Source of the DNA: Nepenthes gracilis
Taxonomy: Eukaryota; Streptophyta; Magnoliopsida; Caryophyllales; Nepenthaceae
Direction of reading: 5' to 3'
Assembly (NCBI GenBank): GCA_033239525.1
Contig: BSYO01000024.1
Location: forward strand, 9,447,991-9,511,990
Length of the DNA stretch: 64,000 bases
The notes under the pieces were generated by a model. That model saw only the letters and a program-made list of their open reading frames with translations, had not been told where the DNA came from and searched no databases. How positions within the stretch are numbered: the stretch's first letter is position 1; the number at the start of each line of letters is the position of its first letter. Shown piece after piece: positions 45,221 to 57,559 of the stretch. Made by a program: the position numbers and the translations under genes.

Positions 45221-47445
45221 TGAAAGGGCTGAGTGCTTAATTATAATAATCTTAATTAATTAAATTAATATAATTAAAATGAATGTTAAAGAATGATAAA
45301 AATTAAGTTAAAAAGTTAAAATTAAATTTGATGACCCAATGTCTAAAGGAGGCTCAACTTGTGCTTGAGAGTCAAAAGCCGTGAGGTTAGCACTTGAGGT
45401 ACAACCCAGAGACGCTCGATTGCTCATTCACAGAATATACCAGCACGAGGCATGCCTGAAGAACACTCAAGCATTGCAATCAAGTGGCATGACGCCTAAC
45501 ACGCACTCGAGTGGCGCTCAAGCGCCACTCTGTATAAATAGATACAACTAGTTAAATTCTGTCATTTTTCTTAGATTTTTGAGAGAGGAGAGAGAAACAA
45601 ATAAGGAGAAGACAGAGAAGGAGAGAGAGGAGGCTATAGAAACTCAAATAAGTTGATCAAAATTTAAATTTTGATAAATTATAGTTAAGGCAAGTGCATT
45701 CCGAACTTTTCTTCTCCTATAATTATTTTTTGCTAAATTCTTTGAACATATTTTGTTTCAATACTCAAATATGACATAATTTTAAAATAATATGTTTATA
45801 TTTAACATGCATGTACAATTTTTTTCATTTGTAAAAAAATGTATGAAAATCATATCTAAACTTAAGTACATTGTATATTATAGTTGTTTTCTATAAATGC
45901 TCTTTCATGTATGTCTGAGAACTTGATATTATACTTCTACATATCTGAAATTTGTACTCAAGAATTTTCCATTACTATAAAGTATTGAATATACGTTTAT
46001 ACATAGTAAATTATATACTATATGTTTTGAAATTCAGCACAATATTCTATATGTTTGATGATTTCTACACAAAGATATTGAATTTTTTGTTGCATGTGTT
46101 GCTACTAATTTCTGCACTAAATTATAGTAAAATTTGCTGCATTAAGTTTCTAAGTATGGTTCTACATAACTAAGGTAGTTAAATTCAATAGTACATACTA
46201 AGAATTTAATAAAATTATGTGAAAAATCCTACAATTATATCAAAAAATTATGAGCTATTTTTTAGAATGTGAAAACTATAAATTATGAAAAAAAGTGTAG
46301 GTTTATCTAAAAATATACATTATACATGCCTTAATATATTATAATAGTATATCGAGGTTTGAATCTATTATTTGCTGGTAAGAAGCGGCATTCGTTCCCA
46401 TCTATAAGGATAAATGTATAATGGCCTACCTAGGATTTTAAATAATAACGTATAGCCTTTGATTATATAGAAATAAATATAACCAAGATTTTGATTGTTT
46501 GTTTATTTAGTCGATAAGGCCTACTAGCCCTTGATCCTTAAGAAAATTAGATTTTAGCATGTTTTGACAATAAGAAATTAACAAGAACATGAAAAGAATT
46601 CTGGAAATCATAATCTGAATTTTCTAAAAAAGAATTAGGAAAATTTTATGTAATTGCATTAGATCACAATCTATTGTCTTTTCGATATATTTTAAATATA
46701 AATTGCTTATGATTATTTGAGTTATTATATGTCTTATTAAGTTTTTGTCTCACTCTTTATTTTATTTTACTAATCATTTTAGATAAGATATACGGATACT
46801 TATCGAATGAATAGGAATGAAGAACGATTGTGTCTGAAGAGTTTATAGACTGAGATTATGTTGTTTTAATATTTTTAGATAATTTTAGAATGTTTAAAAT
46901 GTTATAATGTAGCTTTCGAATAGTGGTTAATGTATTGTGTTGAGTTTTGGATAGCTAAATATATTGTTTTGATATTCCAGGCAGCTTTAAAATATGATTG
47001 ATGGGTATTTTAGTTTGAGTTCAGATCTTGGACAATTGTAACTAATATTCTAAATTATTTGGATTATATTTATGTGTGTAAGATGTCATGAGTTCTCGGA
47101 TATAGTTATACTTCATCTGATTTGAGTTGTCAGTTATTAGTTTTTTCAACTGACAGATTAGTTATCATCAGAATATGTTTATGGTTATTTTTTGTAGTGT
47201 GTATACTCAAATTATTAATGACAAGTATAACTCCTTAAATAAGATCCGATATCGCGATTTGGATCGATGTCAGTCCCACACAATAATATGATACTTATTT
47301 GGATCCTGTGTCTATATTAATTTATTTTATCATGGTCAATCGAGATATTGATGTAAAATATATGTCCGAATGTTATTAAATGGTAATTTAGTTGATTAAT
47401 AATTGGTTAAGTATTAATTACATGATCAAAATTTGGGACGTGACA
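45221..47445 (+). repeat. 5' LTR of W2
   Basis: TGAAAGGG...GGGACGTGACA, 2225 bp. It has CTCGAG-rich U3 (GCACTCGAGTGG at 45503-45514), TATAAATA at 45533-45540 and a GA-rich leader at 45582-45640. It matches the 3' LTR of W1 (27555-30132). Confidence 0.85.
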
Positions 47446-47451
47446 GAATAA

Positions 47452-47466
47452 AGTAGTATCAGAGAA
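47452..47466 (+). other. Primer-binding site of W2
   Basis: AGTAGTATCAGAGAAG six bases after the LTR, one change from TGGTATCAGAG (initiator tRNA-Met). Confidence 0.7.
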
Positions 47467-47561
47467 GTTATAAGGAGATACCTTAATTGGTTTGAGGATT
47501 AAATTTGATCAATTTTGATTTGATGTTCTAATTTGATTTATGTTATGTATAGGATAAAGAG

Positions 47562-48535
47562 ATGGCAGGACAAGGAAGCAACGGTGGACCCAACTCTCGC
47601 CCTGATCGGGAGGAGAGATACTTAGTCATCAAGGTGAACATGTTGGAAACCATAGCTCAAGGTTATCCCTACTCGGAGCCAGCCCGAGCAAACCTAGGGA
47701 TGACGACATACGATCGTTTCACAAATGGAAGAGTGCCTGATTTCATGGATGATTCGGACCCTATGAAGGCTGAAATTCAGATCTAGAGAATTGAGAAAAT
47801 GTTTACAATTATCAAATGCCCGAAGGAGGACAAGGTAATATTCACCTCATACTAGTTAGAAAGCGAGACAGACTATTGGTGATCTATGAAGAAGAGAACT
47901 ATGGGCTTGGGGAATGAACAGATCTCATGGGACATGTTCATTGTGGCTTTCGTGGATAAATTCTTCTCAACTAGCCTAAGGGAATAGACGAAGGATGACT
48001 TCACCCATTTACAACAAGGAAATGGATCGTAGCTGAATATGGCACCAAATTCACAAAATTATTCCAATATACCCCTCACATGGTACATGATGAGGCGAGA
48101 AAGGCGAAGAAATTCTTACAAGGTTTGAAAGATGAAATTTGGAGGAAACTTATAACGCTAAAATTGAGGACGAATGGAGATGTGCTAGACCGAACTCTTT
48201 TATTTCAAAAGGAGCTAGAAAAGGAGAAGTTTTTTTAGAAGAAGATGGCAGGCTATGGAGGCCAAGGATCCAATCAAAGTTTGGGGTCAAGAGGATCCCA
48301 CAAAAGATCAAAGCTAGCGGAGAAGAAAAAGAAGAGCACTGGAATTCAGGGTCTACAAGGCTTTCAATTAGTAATTCTCATATGCCCATATTGTGGCAAA
48401 TCTCATGGAGGGAGGCCATGCTACAAGATTCTAGTAGCTTGTTTCTACTGTGATCAGCCCAACGATATGATCAAAGATTGTCCTCATCCTTTAAGGCCAA
48501 TAGTGAGGAAGCCAAGTGCTTTGGGGTGAGCTTTT
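47562..48535 (+). pseudogene. W2 gag with two zinc-knuckle-like motifs
   Basis: Starts MAGQGSNGGPNSRPDREERY. The retrotransposon gag core follows: RVPDFMDDSDPMKAEIQI, stop, RIEKMFTIIKCPKEDKVIF, then ISWDMFIVAFVDKFFSTSLRE. Near the end lie CPYCGKSHGGRPC and CFYCDQPNDMIKDC (about 48383-48480). The second has the Cys pattern of CX2CX4HX4C but Asp where His is expected. Stops in the middle make it non-functional. The gag-knuckle order matches Tekay-type chromoviruses. Confidence 0.8.
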
Positions 48536-50222
48536 GCGATGACAGTATAAGATGTGGATGCATTGCTCACGGTGGTAGAAGGTCAACTTGCTATTTTTGT
48601 CATTTAAGCACATGTTCTTTTAGATTCGGGGTCTACACATTCATTTGTATCGCCAAAATTTGTGCAATATCTGATGTTAGGCCCAAGGATTATGGATTTT
48701 GTATTGGTAATGTCTATACCTTCGGGATCATCTTTGGTCACCAATATTGTATACCCTAGGTGTATTATTTGGGTCAATGGCTTAGAGTTAGTTGTGAATT
48801 TGACTTTATTAGACATGCATAATTTTGATATAATTTTAGGCATGAATTGGTTAGCAAATTATCATACTAGTGTCGATTGTTTTCATAAGAGGGTTTACTT
48901 TGCAATTTCAGGGTGTGAAACTCTTTATTTTTAAGGTGTAATGTATAAACAATCCTCCTATATGATTTTGACATTACATATTTGTGATTTGATGGAGAGT
49001 AGATGTCAAACCTATTTGGCTTATGCATGCACAATTGGGAGCCATAGTATGCCAGCGAAGGATATTTTCGATGGTATGTGAGTTTGAGGATGTTTTTGAA
49101 AGATTTACCAGGACTACGGCCAGAATCGGGAGATTAAATATGAGATTGAAACCGTGCCTGGAGCAACATCTATATCGAAGACACCATATTGAATGGCACC
49201 GTCGAAGTTTAAGGAGTTGAAATAACAATTACAAGAGCTATTAGAGAAGAGATTTATCCAACCATGTGTGTGGGGTGCCCCGATATTGTTTATGAGGAAG
49301 AAGGATGCATCTATGCGATTATATATTGATTTTCGGGAGTTAAATAAGCTCACTATTAAGAATAAGTATCCAATGCCAACAATTGATGACATATTTAATC
49401 AATTGTAAGGGACCCAAATATTTTTAAAGATTAATCTTCATTTGGGTTATCACCAATTGAGAATTAAGAAAGAAGACATAACAAAGATAGCATTTCGAAC
49501 AATGTGTGGACACTAAGAGTTTTTGGTTATATATTTTGGGTTAACTAATGGCCCTACAAATTTTATTAATTTGATGAATTGAGTATTTAAACCGTACATG
49601 GACAAATTTATGGTGGTGTTCATCGACAATATCTTGATTTACTCGAAGAGTTGTGATGAGCACAAGATGCACTTAAGGATTGTGCTTCAAACACTTTGGG
49701 AAAGGAGTTTATACATTTAATTTAAGAAATGTGAGTTTTAACTTGAAAAAGTTATATTTTTGAGCCATATTATTTCAAAAGGAGGCATCTTAATTGATCC
49801 TAAAAAGATTAAAACGATGATCAAATGGAGTCAACCGACAATGGTGACCAAAGTCAGAAGCTTCTTGGGAATGGCAGCTACTGTTAAATGTTTTGGAGAG
49901 AACTTTTTTAGAATTGCCATACCATTAACCTGATTAACAAGGAAGGAAGTCAAACTTAAATGGACCAGAAGATTGTGAAAGAAGTTTCTAAGAGTTGAAG
50001 GACCGTTTTGACAATCACCCCTATTTTGTCTATTCTAGAAGGATCCGATAAATTTGTGGTTTATTGTGATGCTTCCAAGGCTGGATTACATTGTGTTTTG
50101 ATGCAACATGAAAAAGTGATCGCTTATAGGTTGAGGGAATTGAAGACTCATAAAAGAAATTATTTGACTTATGATTTAGAGTTGGCGGAGGTAATTTTTA
50201 CATTGAAGACTTGGGAATATTA
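48536..50222 (+). pseudogene. W2 protease, reverse transcriptase and RNase H start
   Basis: Protease region ends LLDMHNFDIILGMNWLANYH (about 48809-48868), where the canonical Asp of MDWL reads Asn. RT fragments: [46 protein letters not shown] (49200-49400), FLGYILG-like blocks, and VVFIDNILIYSKS (about 49615-49655), where the FxDD active site reads FIDN. RNase H: ILSILEGSDKFVVYCDASKA through LKTWEYYVTN (50020-50230). Stops and frameshifts throughout. Confidence 0.8.
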
Positions 50223-50694
50223 TGTCACGAACTCGGATCTAAGCATGTCTAATTAATAAATAATTAATTACTAACTAACAGATAAATAAATCCTAAACCT
50301 GGGTGTAATATAAACAGACAGATCAAAAAATCTCATGATCCGAATATCAATAATAGACAAACTTAGAATCCATTATAGAATCATATCGGATAACCATTCA
50401 AACAATATAGATATGACCTGCTCTATATGTTGTAGGGGAGGTACCTAAATAGAAATAACAACTCATTCGTATAATATAATAAATCTATAAAGTCTTAATG
50501 CACTGTCCAAAGGCCTATATATGGCCCATCCAATGGCCAAATATAACCCATAGAGTTCCAACAATGTTTGAATGAGTGTGATACTCACCAAAATATATGA
50601 TATCGTATCAGATCTTATCTAATTCCTACAAAATGTTCAACCCATCTATTCTGAAGGGATAAAATAGAAAACGTGAGCTTAAAATTTAGCAGGT

Positions 50695-50729
<35 letters not shown>

Positions 50730-50939
50730 AAATGTTTGATAAAACCAAAGGGTGAGTATATAAATAGATTTTAAAACATATAACAGATATAGATCATATA
50801 TTTAAATATATTATAAAATCTTTGTTCAAATACCAGACAGATAAAACGGGTCAATGATAAACAGAACTCAACCTTTCTTGCCAGTGGGAATGGAACAGTC
50901 TCCCTTTTATGAGACGTGTCACAGATACGGCACCGTGCT

Positions 50940-51560
50940 ATAGATATGGCGGTTCATAATGGATAGCCATAAATACAGCCTTGCCACAGACAAAAGTTAA
51001 TAACAAGTAGCCATAAATGTGGCCTCACCATAGAGACGACTATTAATAACAGATAATCATAGCTACGGCCTCGCCACAAAGACGGTGGTTAATAACAGAT
51101 AGCCGCAGATATGATCTCGCCAAAGAAATTATAGTTACTAACAGATAGCCACAAATATGGCCTCACCATATATACGGCGGTTAATAACATATAGCAATAG
51201 ATACGACCTCACCAAACAGACTGCGGTTAATAACAAATGGCCACGGATATGGCATCACCACAGAGACAATAGTTAATAATAGATAGCTAGAGATACGACC
51301 TAGCCACGGTGACGGTGGTTAATAATAGATAACGACATATGTGACCTTACCATAGAAATGACGGCTAATAACAGATAACCATAGATGCCACAGATAAGGT
51401 GGTTAATAATAAATAGTCACAGATACGACATTACCATAAAGAAGGCGATTAATAACAAATATTCACAGATATAGCCTCGCCACATAGACAGCAGTTAATA
51501 ACAAATAGCCACAGATATGGTCTAACAATAGAGACAACGTTAATAACAGATAGTAGTGAC
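50940..51560. repeat. 46-bp tandem array in the Y LTR (about 14 units)
   Basis: Same unit as in X (GTTAATAACAGATAGCCACA...). One unit is shortened near 51380. Confidence 0.85.
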
Positions 51561-52133
51561 CACAATCTCCGGGTAGTATTAGATATTTTACGGGCTTCTA
51601 TAAAATAGTAAAACTCTCCAAAAATCACAAAACCCGAATAAAATTTCAAGTCAACCAATAAATCATACATGCATGTACATAATAGATAGATATGGTACAT
51701 AAAAATAGCATACATGTAAATAAAATTTTTAAATAGTAGTCAAAATATACTATATGTTGAAACAGATTAAAGAGAGAGCTTATAAATACTTACTTCAATC
51801 TTATACTAAGTAAATCTGATAAAAAGATATTCTGATCTATTCAAACTCCATCTTCTCTCACCTCTTTCCCCTCACTTCTCTCCTTTGCGCTCCTGCTCTA
51901 CTTCTACCTTCCTCACACACGTCTTCTATTCTCATCTTCTTCTCCTTCCCTGCTCTCTCTTTGTCTTCTGCTCTGCTTCTTCATCTCTCTCTCTCCATCT
52001 TCTTCTTCCCACACTACATCTCTTTCTCCTCCTTTTTTTCTCTTCTCCTCTCTCCTACTGCTCGTCCCTTTTTCTCTCTTTTCTTTTTTTTTCTCTGCTT
52101 CTTCATTATTTTTGCCACACGCCTCTTCTCCCC

Positions 52134-52200
<67 letters not shown>
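52134..52200. repeat. (TTA)n microsatellite in the Y LTR
   Basis: About 22 perfect triplets immediately upstream of a T/C-rich tract, the same position class as in V1, V2 and X. Overlapping poly-Leu, poly-Ile and poly-Tyr ORFs are artefacts. Confidence 0.9.
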
Positions 52201-52201
<1 letters not shown>

Positions 52202-52394
52202 TTTCTTTTTTTCTTTCTCTTTCACACAAAATGCCCAGTCAAAGCACCACCGTGCCTCACAACAAATGGTGCTCAAGCACCGCTCAAGTGCACTTCAGGC
52301 ACCGGTCTTTGAATCAAATTACCTTAAAATTTTACAAGATTCAATTAATTTCAATGCCACCAAAATATCCAAAATAACAAATATTATAACAAAA

Positions 52395-55047
52395 CTTAAA
52401 CAGATTTCTCCCAAACTTATCCCTTGCATTCCCAAGCTGCTTCCTTGACTGAATAATTTCTCCAAAGCACCATAACTAATAGGATCCTCAACACTTGATC
52501 CTTTCTATCCACATCTAAATTAGAATTTTAATATAAGGCAAGCTCTCATTGATCATCAACAACTCAAACAAGATTATATACGAAGGATCATCTACATATT
52601 TCCTCATAATAAATACATAGAACACATTATGACCATCACCAAATTCAGAGATAAGGTCAATCTATAAGCCACCTCTCCGATTGGTTGAAAACCTCAAATG
52701 GCCACATGAACCTCGACTTTAATTTTTCCTTTTAACTTTAATCTTGAAATTCCTTTCCTTAGGAATACTTTTAGAAACACCTAACCATCCACATCAACCC
52801 ACAAATCGGATCTTCTACTTCAAATCCCAAATCAAGTCTTGTGACTTATGGCCACGGACCTACACATTTTCTCCGTGCCACTCTACTTGATCATCTACCT
52901 ACAAATTATCGCCAAATTAAATTCTAACTTGGTGCCCATTTCTTTATGCAAACTTGTCCCAAAATTTTAACACAAACTTCATATTACAATCGAAAACCTC
53001 AAAAACTGAAATACTTTTCAACCTTATCATCTCACTAATACATTGATGGGCCAACTTATCCCTCGAATATATCATCCAAATTGGCAAGAAATGGGCTGAG
53101 CTTATCAGCCAATCCACAATCACCTAAATAGCATCCATATTTCCCGCTGTCCTAGACAACACCAAAATAAAATCAATCAAAATATGCTTCTATTTTAAAT
53201 TGGAAATCGGTAAAGGACTTAAAATCCTAAGGCCTTTTTACTTACTAACACACAATGCACCTTGCCACAAAAATAATAATCTCGTACCTCATATTTCATT
53301 GACAGAAATTCTTCTTCACATCTTGACAATTCTTATTAATTCTAGGATAAATTGTACATCTCAATCCATGGGCCCCACTCATTGATTCCTCTTTCATTTC
53401 CTCAAGATTCAAAACATAGATACTATCCCAAAAATGAAAAATCCCATCTACTCACACAAGAAAAGATGCCCACAACTTATTATCCAAACCTCTTGCAATC
53501 TTCATCAAATACAACTCATTGTCCCAAATCCAACTTCTTCAAAATTACGAGCTGCACTTGAAGACCTTAGAAATACAACCGAATAGTGCAGCTCTTCATT
53601 CTATCTAACATTTCATATTTCTTAATTATCAAATTTACCATCAACCCGAAGACTTTTGACCCAAATATCAACAATCATAATTTTCTTTCACGGTTGATAT
53701 TGAATCTCACAATTATGGACCTTTAACAAATCCACAATCATTGTCCACAAATTTGTTCTGCGAGGACAAATACCTACGTTGTTGCATATTCAATTTCTTT
53801 TGCTAAACAACTACCTCAAGCCTCATGATCAAAATAAATCACAAACTTTTTTCCATGCAATAATGCCTTAGAATCCTCAAAGCAAAATTCACGGCCGCCA
53901 ATCCCAACTCTTGGATGGGGTAATTTTATCTTGTAGACCTTCAACTACCTTAACCCAAAGGCAGCCACCTGGCCATTTTGTATCAACACACAACTCATAC
54001 CTTTCTTAGAAGTACCACAATACAGCACAAATCTACTTGATCTATCCGAGATCAACCAAAATCAACGTTGATGTTAATATATTCTTCAATTCCTGAAACT
54101 CTTCTTATAATTATCATCCTAAATGAAAACTATCCACTTCTAAGTCAATCAAATTAAAGGCACCACAAATTGACCTAAAAACAGTTGAAAATTCCGATTC
54201 ATAATATCCATAAAAGAAGTTAGTGCATTCGATAATACAAATGGTATCATCGAAATTCATAATGTCCTTACTGCATCTAGAAACCCATCTTAGGCACATC
54301 ATCCTACTTAATCCTCAATTTGTGGCATCCCAAATGCAAATTAATCTTTGAGAAAACATTTGAGCTCTTTATAAGTGATCAAATAAATCATCTATCCATT
54401 TCGAGTCATCACTTATCAAACAAATCATTTCTCAAACAAATCATCTCACTCTTGATCAAGACCTTATTTGATTCCCAATAATTCATATATAATCTCATTG
54501 ACCCATATTTTTTCTTCAAAAATAATAATAGAGTGCCCCATGGCGAAGACGCTTGGTAAAATAAATTCCTTTTTTCACAAATCCTGCAATTGTTGTCTCA
54601 ACTACATCAATTCAAACAGGGTCATATACAGGGAGTCCTTAAAATCGATGCCGATCCCAACACAACCTCAATAGAAAACTCAATCTCCTGATCCAAAAAA
54701 TAATCAAGATTAATCCTTCAAAAAAACATCATCAAATTCTTTATAATCAGAATATCCTTAATGACCATTGAATGACTCCTAGATGCGGTCACATCTGCCT
54801 AGTGAACTCGGCACCCATTCTTTATCAAATTATTTGCATGCAAAATCGAGATCAATAACATCGTTTTTGATCCATTCTTCCTTGAATTTCAAAAGATTTA
54901 CAACTTCGAATATAAAACTGATTGGTCTCACTAAAACAAGCCACACTAGCGAGGAAGCACACCAACTAGATCATTCCTAAACAAATCAAAGTCCAGCAGA
55001 TCAAATAAAATAGATTTGCCAACCATTCAAATTCACAAACCCAAACC
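52395..55047 (-). pseudogene. Y pol remnants (integrase, RNase H, reverse transcriptase)
   Basis: Collinear with X: chromodomain remnant at 52400-52480, integrase 52500-53530, RNase H about 53530-54060, RT about 54060-54700. The RT block equivalent to GFI..PSVFAMG and LFLKKKYGSMRL reads on the minus strand near 54480-54580. No open frame longer than about 70 residues. The sequence stops at the left end of Z. Confidence 0.7.
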
Positions 55048-57529
55048 TATAATATCCTAAATTTTTATTCGGATTAATTTAATATTAATTATAATTTTAG
55101 TTAATTTGGACGTGACAAAAATTAATTTAATATTGTAAAATTTGGAAGGATATTTGGTTCAATTGGGCTGTCATCTGAGGTGCACTTGTATTTTTGTTCG
55201 AATATCGATTTGGATTTTGAAATAGAAGAAAAAATATATAATAATAATATATAGTAAAAGGAAAAAAAAAGAAAAGGAAGGAGAAATCAAAAAAGGGTTT
55301 CGGGAAGGGAGAAAGAAAAGAGGGGAGAAGAGAGGAGAGAGAGGGAGACTGGCGCTGCTACTGCCGCTGTCTTTGCGGGAGGTCCCGACACTAGGAATGG
55401 AAGTAGGTGAAGCACTCTCTATGATGTTACCTTTCATTTTGTGCTTTGGTGTATGTAGAGGGAGAAATCGCGATTGAAGCCCAACAGCCATCATTCGTTT
55501 GCCGCCGTGGCTGGAGAAAATCGATAAAATCGAGGTAAGTAAATCCTTCCATTCTTTTTGTGGATATTGATTCTTCAGTTTCATGTATATATTATGTGGA
55601 GATCGGTTGAAATTTTGATAGATTTTATGAAAGTGGCACAAATGAGAGAGAGCGGTAGCAGAGTTGCGGCGACGACGCCTACAAGGTGACGCTGGGAAGG
55701 CTAGTGACTATGGTGGTGGCAGGTTGACGAGGTGGTGTTGAGTAACGGCAGCAGCGCGCAGGAGGCCACACGCAGAGGAGAGAACGGCAGAGGCGTGCAC
55801 TTCACACCGCAAGATAGAGAATGTGCCATTCGGACACTTCGAGGCATTGTTTCTTTAGATCTACGAAGTATAAAGTTGAAACAAGTATTTGTGACCCCTA
55901 TTTTTGGTCTAATTGAATATATGATATATTTTAGATATTATTTAAAATTTTTACTAACATATATGTATTTTTATACACGTATTCTTTTTATTTTGGACAT
56001 GCATATATGGTTCATTAGCTGATTTGAAGAAATTTGGTTTTGGTTTTATGATTTTTGAGGATTTATCATTTTTTTGAAAGCCTGAAAAATTTATCGGATA
56101 CTTTATATGTTCGTATTTGTATGTGTACATGAAAATGTGTATGAAACTTGTATAGGCTGTGCATTTTTATATACATGTGTCGGGTTGTGGTCACTACATT
56201 TGGATTTGGATATTTGATATTCTGTCCAACTTTCGACAGGGAGATATTTATTATTTAAAAATTTATTTTTGCCGATAAGAAAGGTTTGGAGTAATAACCC
56301 TTCGCAATTATATGATTTGATTTAATCTTATAATATATTCGGACGTTCTAATATATCTGACAATCCTAAAAATTATACCCAAAATTATGGGTGATAAAAT
56401 ATAGTGAACAATCTTATCCATAGGTACAAAATACTTGGGTGGCCATGCATGTTACCTAATTTACATTTGATATACCCTAAAGTTATTGGTAGTATGTGTA
56501 ACTATTTTTTAAGCTAATCATTAAATAATTAAAACTCAAATTTAATACATAATTTATATTTTTATATAAATTTGTATTGGATTTTAATTTGAGATTTATC
56601 AATTTTGTCCATACTTGAACCTTGGTATGTCTCGTACAAATAATTTTAACTATGTGTTTTAATTTGGACATTTGGAATATCTGTTGCGGTGCTTCTTTGA
56701 TCATTTGGTTGTCGAATTTTGCTTCAGATCATGAGTTGATCGGGCCTTAAATTTTTATTTAGGCTTGGACTTGGACTTGAATTGGACATTGATGTTTTGG
56801 AATTAGTCTGAATCATTTCTATTTTATTTATATATGTATATATATATATGTCTCAATGGGGACTATTTTTTGATTTTGATATTTGTTTTAGATTGGATAT
56901 TCAATTTGAGTACGAGACTATCATTAAATTTTAGATCTTGAAGTTCTAATGGATTTGTTGTATCGACGATTAGGATTTATTCTGTCATTTGAATGGATTT
57001 TTATCCATTTGATATTCTCTCTAATTCATTAGACTCCTTTTATTTATATGTAATACTTTTTGAGTATTAGGCACATATTTCCTATTTTGTTCATTCAAAG
57101 TAGGGGATTGAGCCATATTATTGGAGCAGGATCAAGTGTTGATCCAACATTGCATTTTCTGGTGAGTTTTTGTTTATTTAAATAAATAATATCGGTCATA
57201 TTTGATTTATTGGCGGTTGGAGTCGGTCGCATGTGGGCCTTTGGATTACGTATTGAGATTTGTCTGATGGATTTCTTCATATGGATACATTGCTGTTATT
57301 ATTTGATCTTTTTTTTTATGACTATTTAGCACAGGTCATTATTATTTTATCCAAATGGTTATCCAATAAGATCTTGTATAGATTTTTTATTTATCGGGTC
57401 CTGTATATTCGGTTTGTCACACATGAATTTTTTAGACTTAATATTATTTATTAAATTTATTTAGAATTTTAAATTTTAAAAATTATAATTAATTATTTAA
57501 ATTAACCTATTTAGTTAAAGTTCGTGACA
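55048..57529 (+). repeat. 5' LTR of Z
   Basis: Starts TATAATATCC (TG changed to TA; the family copy at 1229 keeps TG on the minus strand) and ends TTCGTGACA, 2482 bp. It has an ATA-repeat and A-rich tract (55225-55275), then a GA-rich leader (55290-55350). The ORF 55171-55641 on the minus strand lies entirely within it and has no known domain. Confidence 0.8.
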
Positions 57530-57533
57530 GAAG

Positions 57534-57544
57534 TGGTATCAGAG
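57534..57544 (+). other. Primer-binding site of Z
   Basis: TGGTATCAGAG four bases after the LTR end: exact match to the common initiator tRNA-Met primer sequence of plant LTR elements. Confidence 0.85.
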
Positions 57545-57559
57545 AAAAGTCGTTATGAG

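Larger units (their letters stand above)
45221..50222 (+). mobile_element. Chromovirus W2 (Ty3/gypsy), 5' half, interrupted by Y
   Basis: 5' LTR 45221-47445, primer site, gag, protease, RT and RNase H start on the plus strand, cut at 50222 by element Y at the same codon at which X cuts W1. The left target duplication GTTGT (45216-45220) pairs with 30133-30137. The remaining integrase and 3' LTR should lie beyond the right end of the window. Confidence 0.85.
50223..52388 (-). repeat. 3' LTR of Y
   Basis: Starts TGTCACGAACTC. It holds a (TA)n run (50698-50727), the 46-bp array (50940-51560), a CT-rich tract (51840-52130) and a (TTA)n run (52134-52200). The terminal bases and start of the internal part are deleted at about 52388. 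Confidence 0.8.
50223..55047 (-). mobile_element. Chromovirus Y, antisense, counterpart of X, cut by Z
   Basis: 3' LTR 50223 to about 52388, then minus-strand chromodomain remnant, integrase, RNase H and RT in the same order as X, ending where element Z begins (55048). It shares the insertion site of X in W (left flank TATTA at 50218-50222), so X and Y are copies of one insertion. Y lacks the gag-only copia insertion and the solo LTR at the X 10488 site. Confidence 0.85.

Noticed and set aside
51885..52448. 187-codon Leu/Ser-rich ORF
   Set aside because: Lies in the CT-rich and (TTA)n part of the Y LTR; low-complexity translation without a domain.
55171..55641. 156-codon minus-strand ORF
   Set aside because: Contained in the 5' LTR of Z, crossing its A-rich and GA-rich tracts; the matching stretch at 1-1229 does not keep the frame.
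57534..57544. tRNA gene fragment (TGGTATCAGAG)
   Set aside because: Only the primer-complementary bases are present next to an LTR; no cloverleaf could be drawn.
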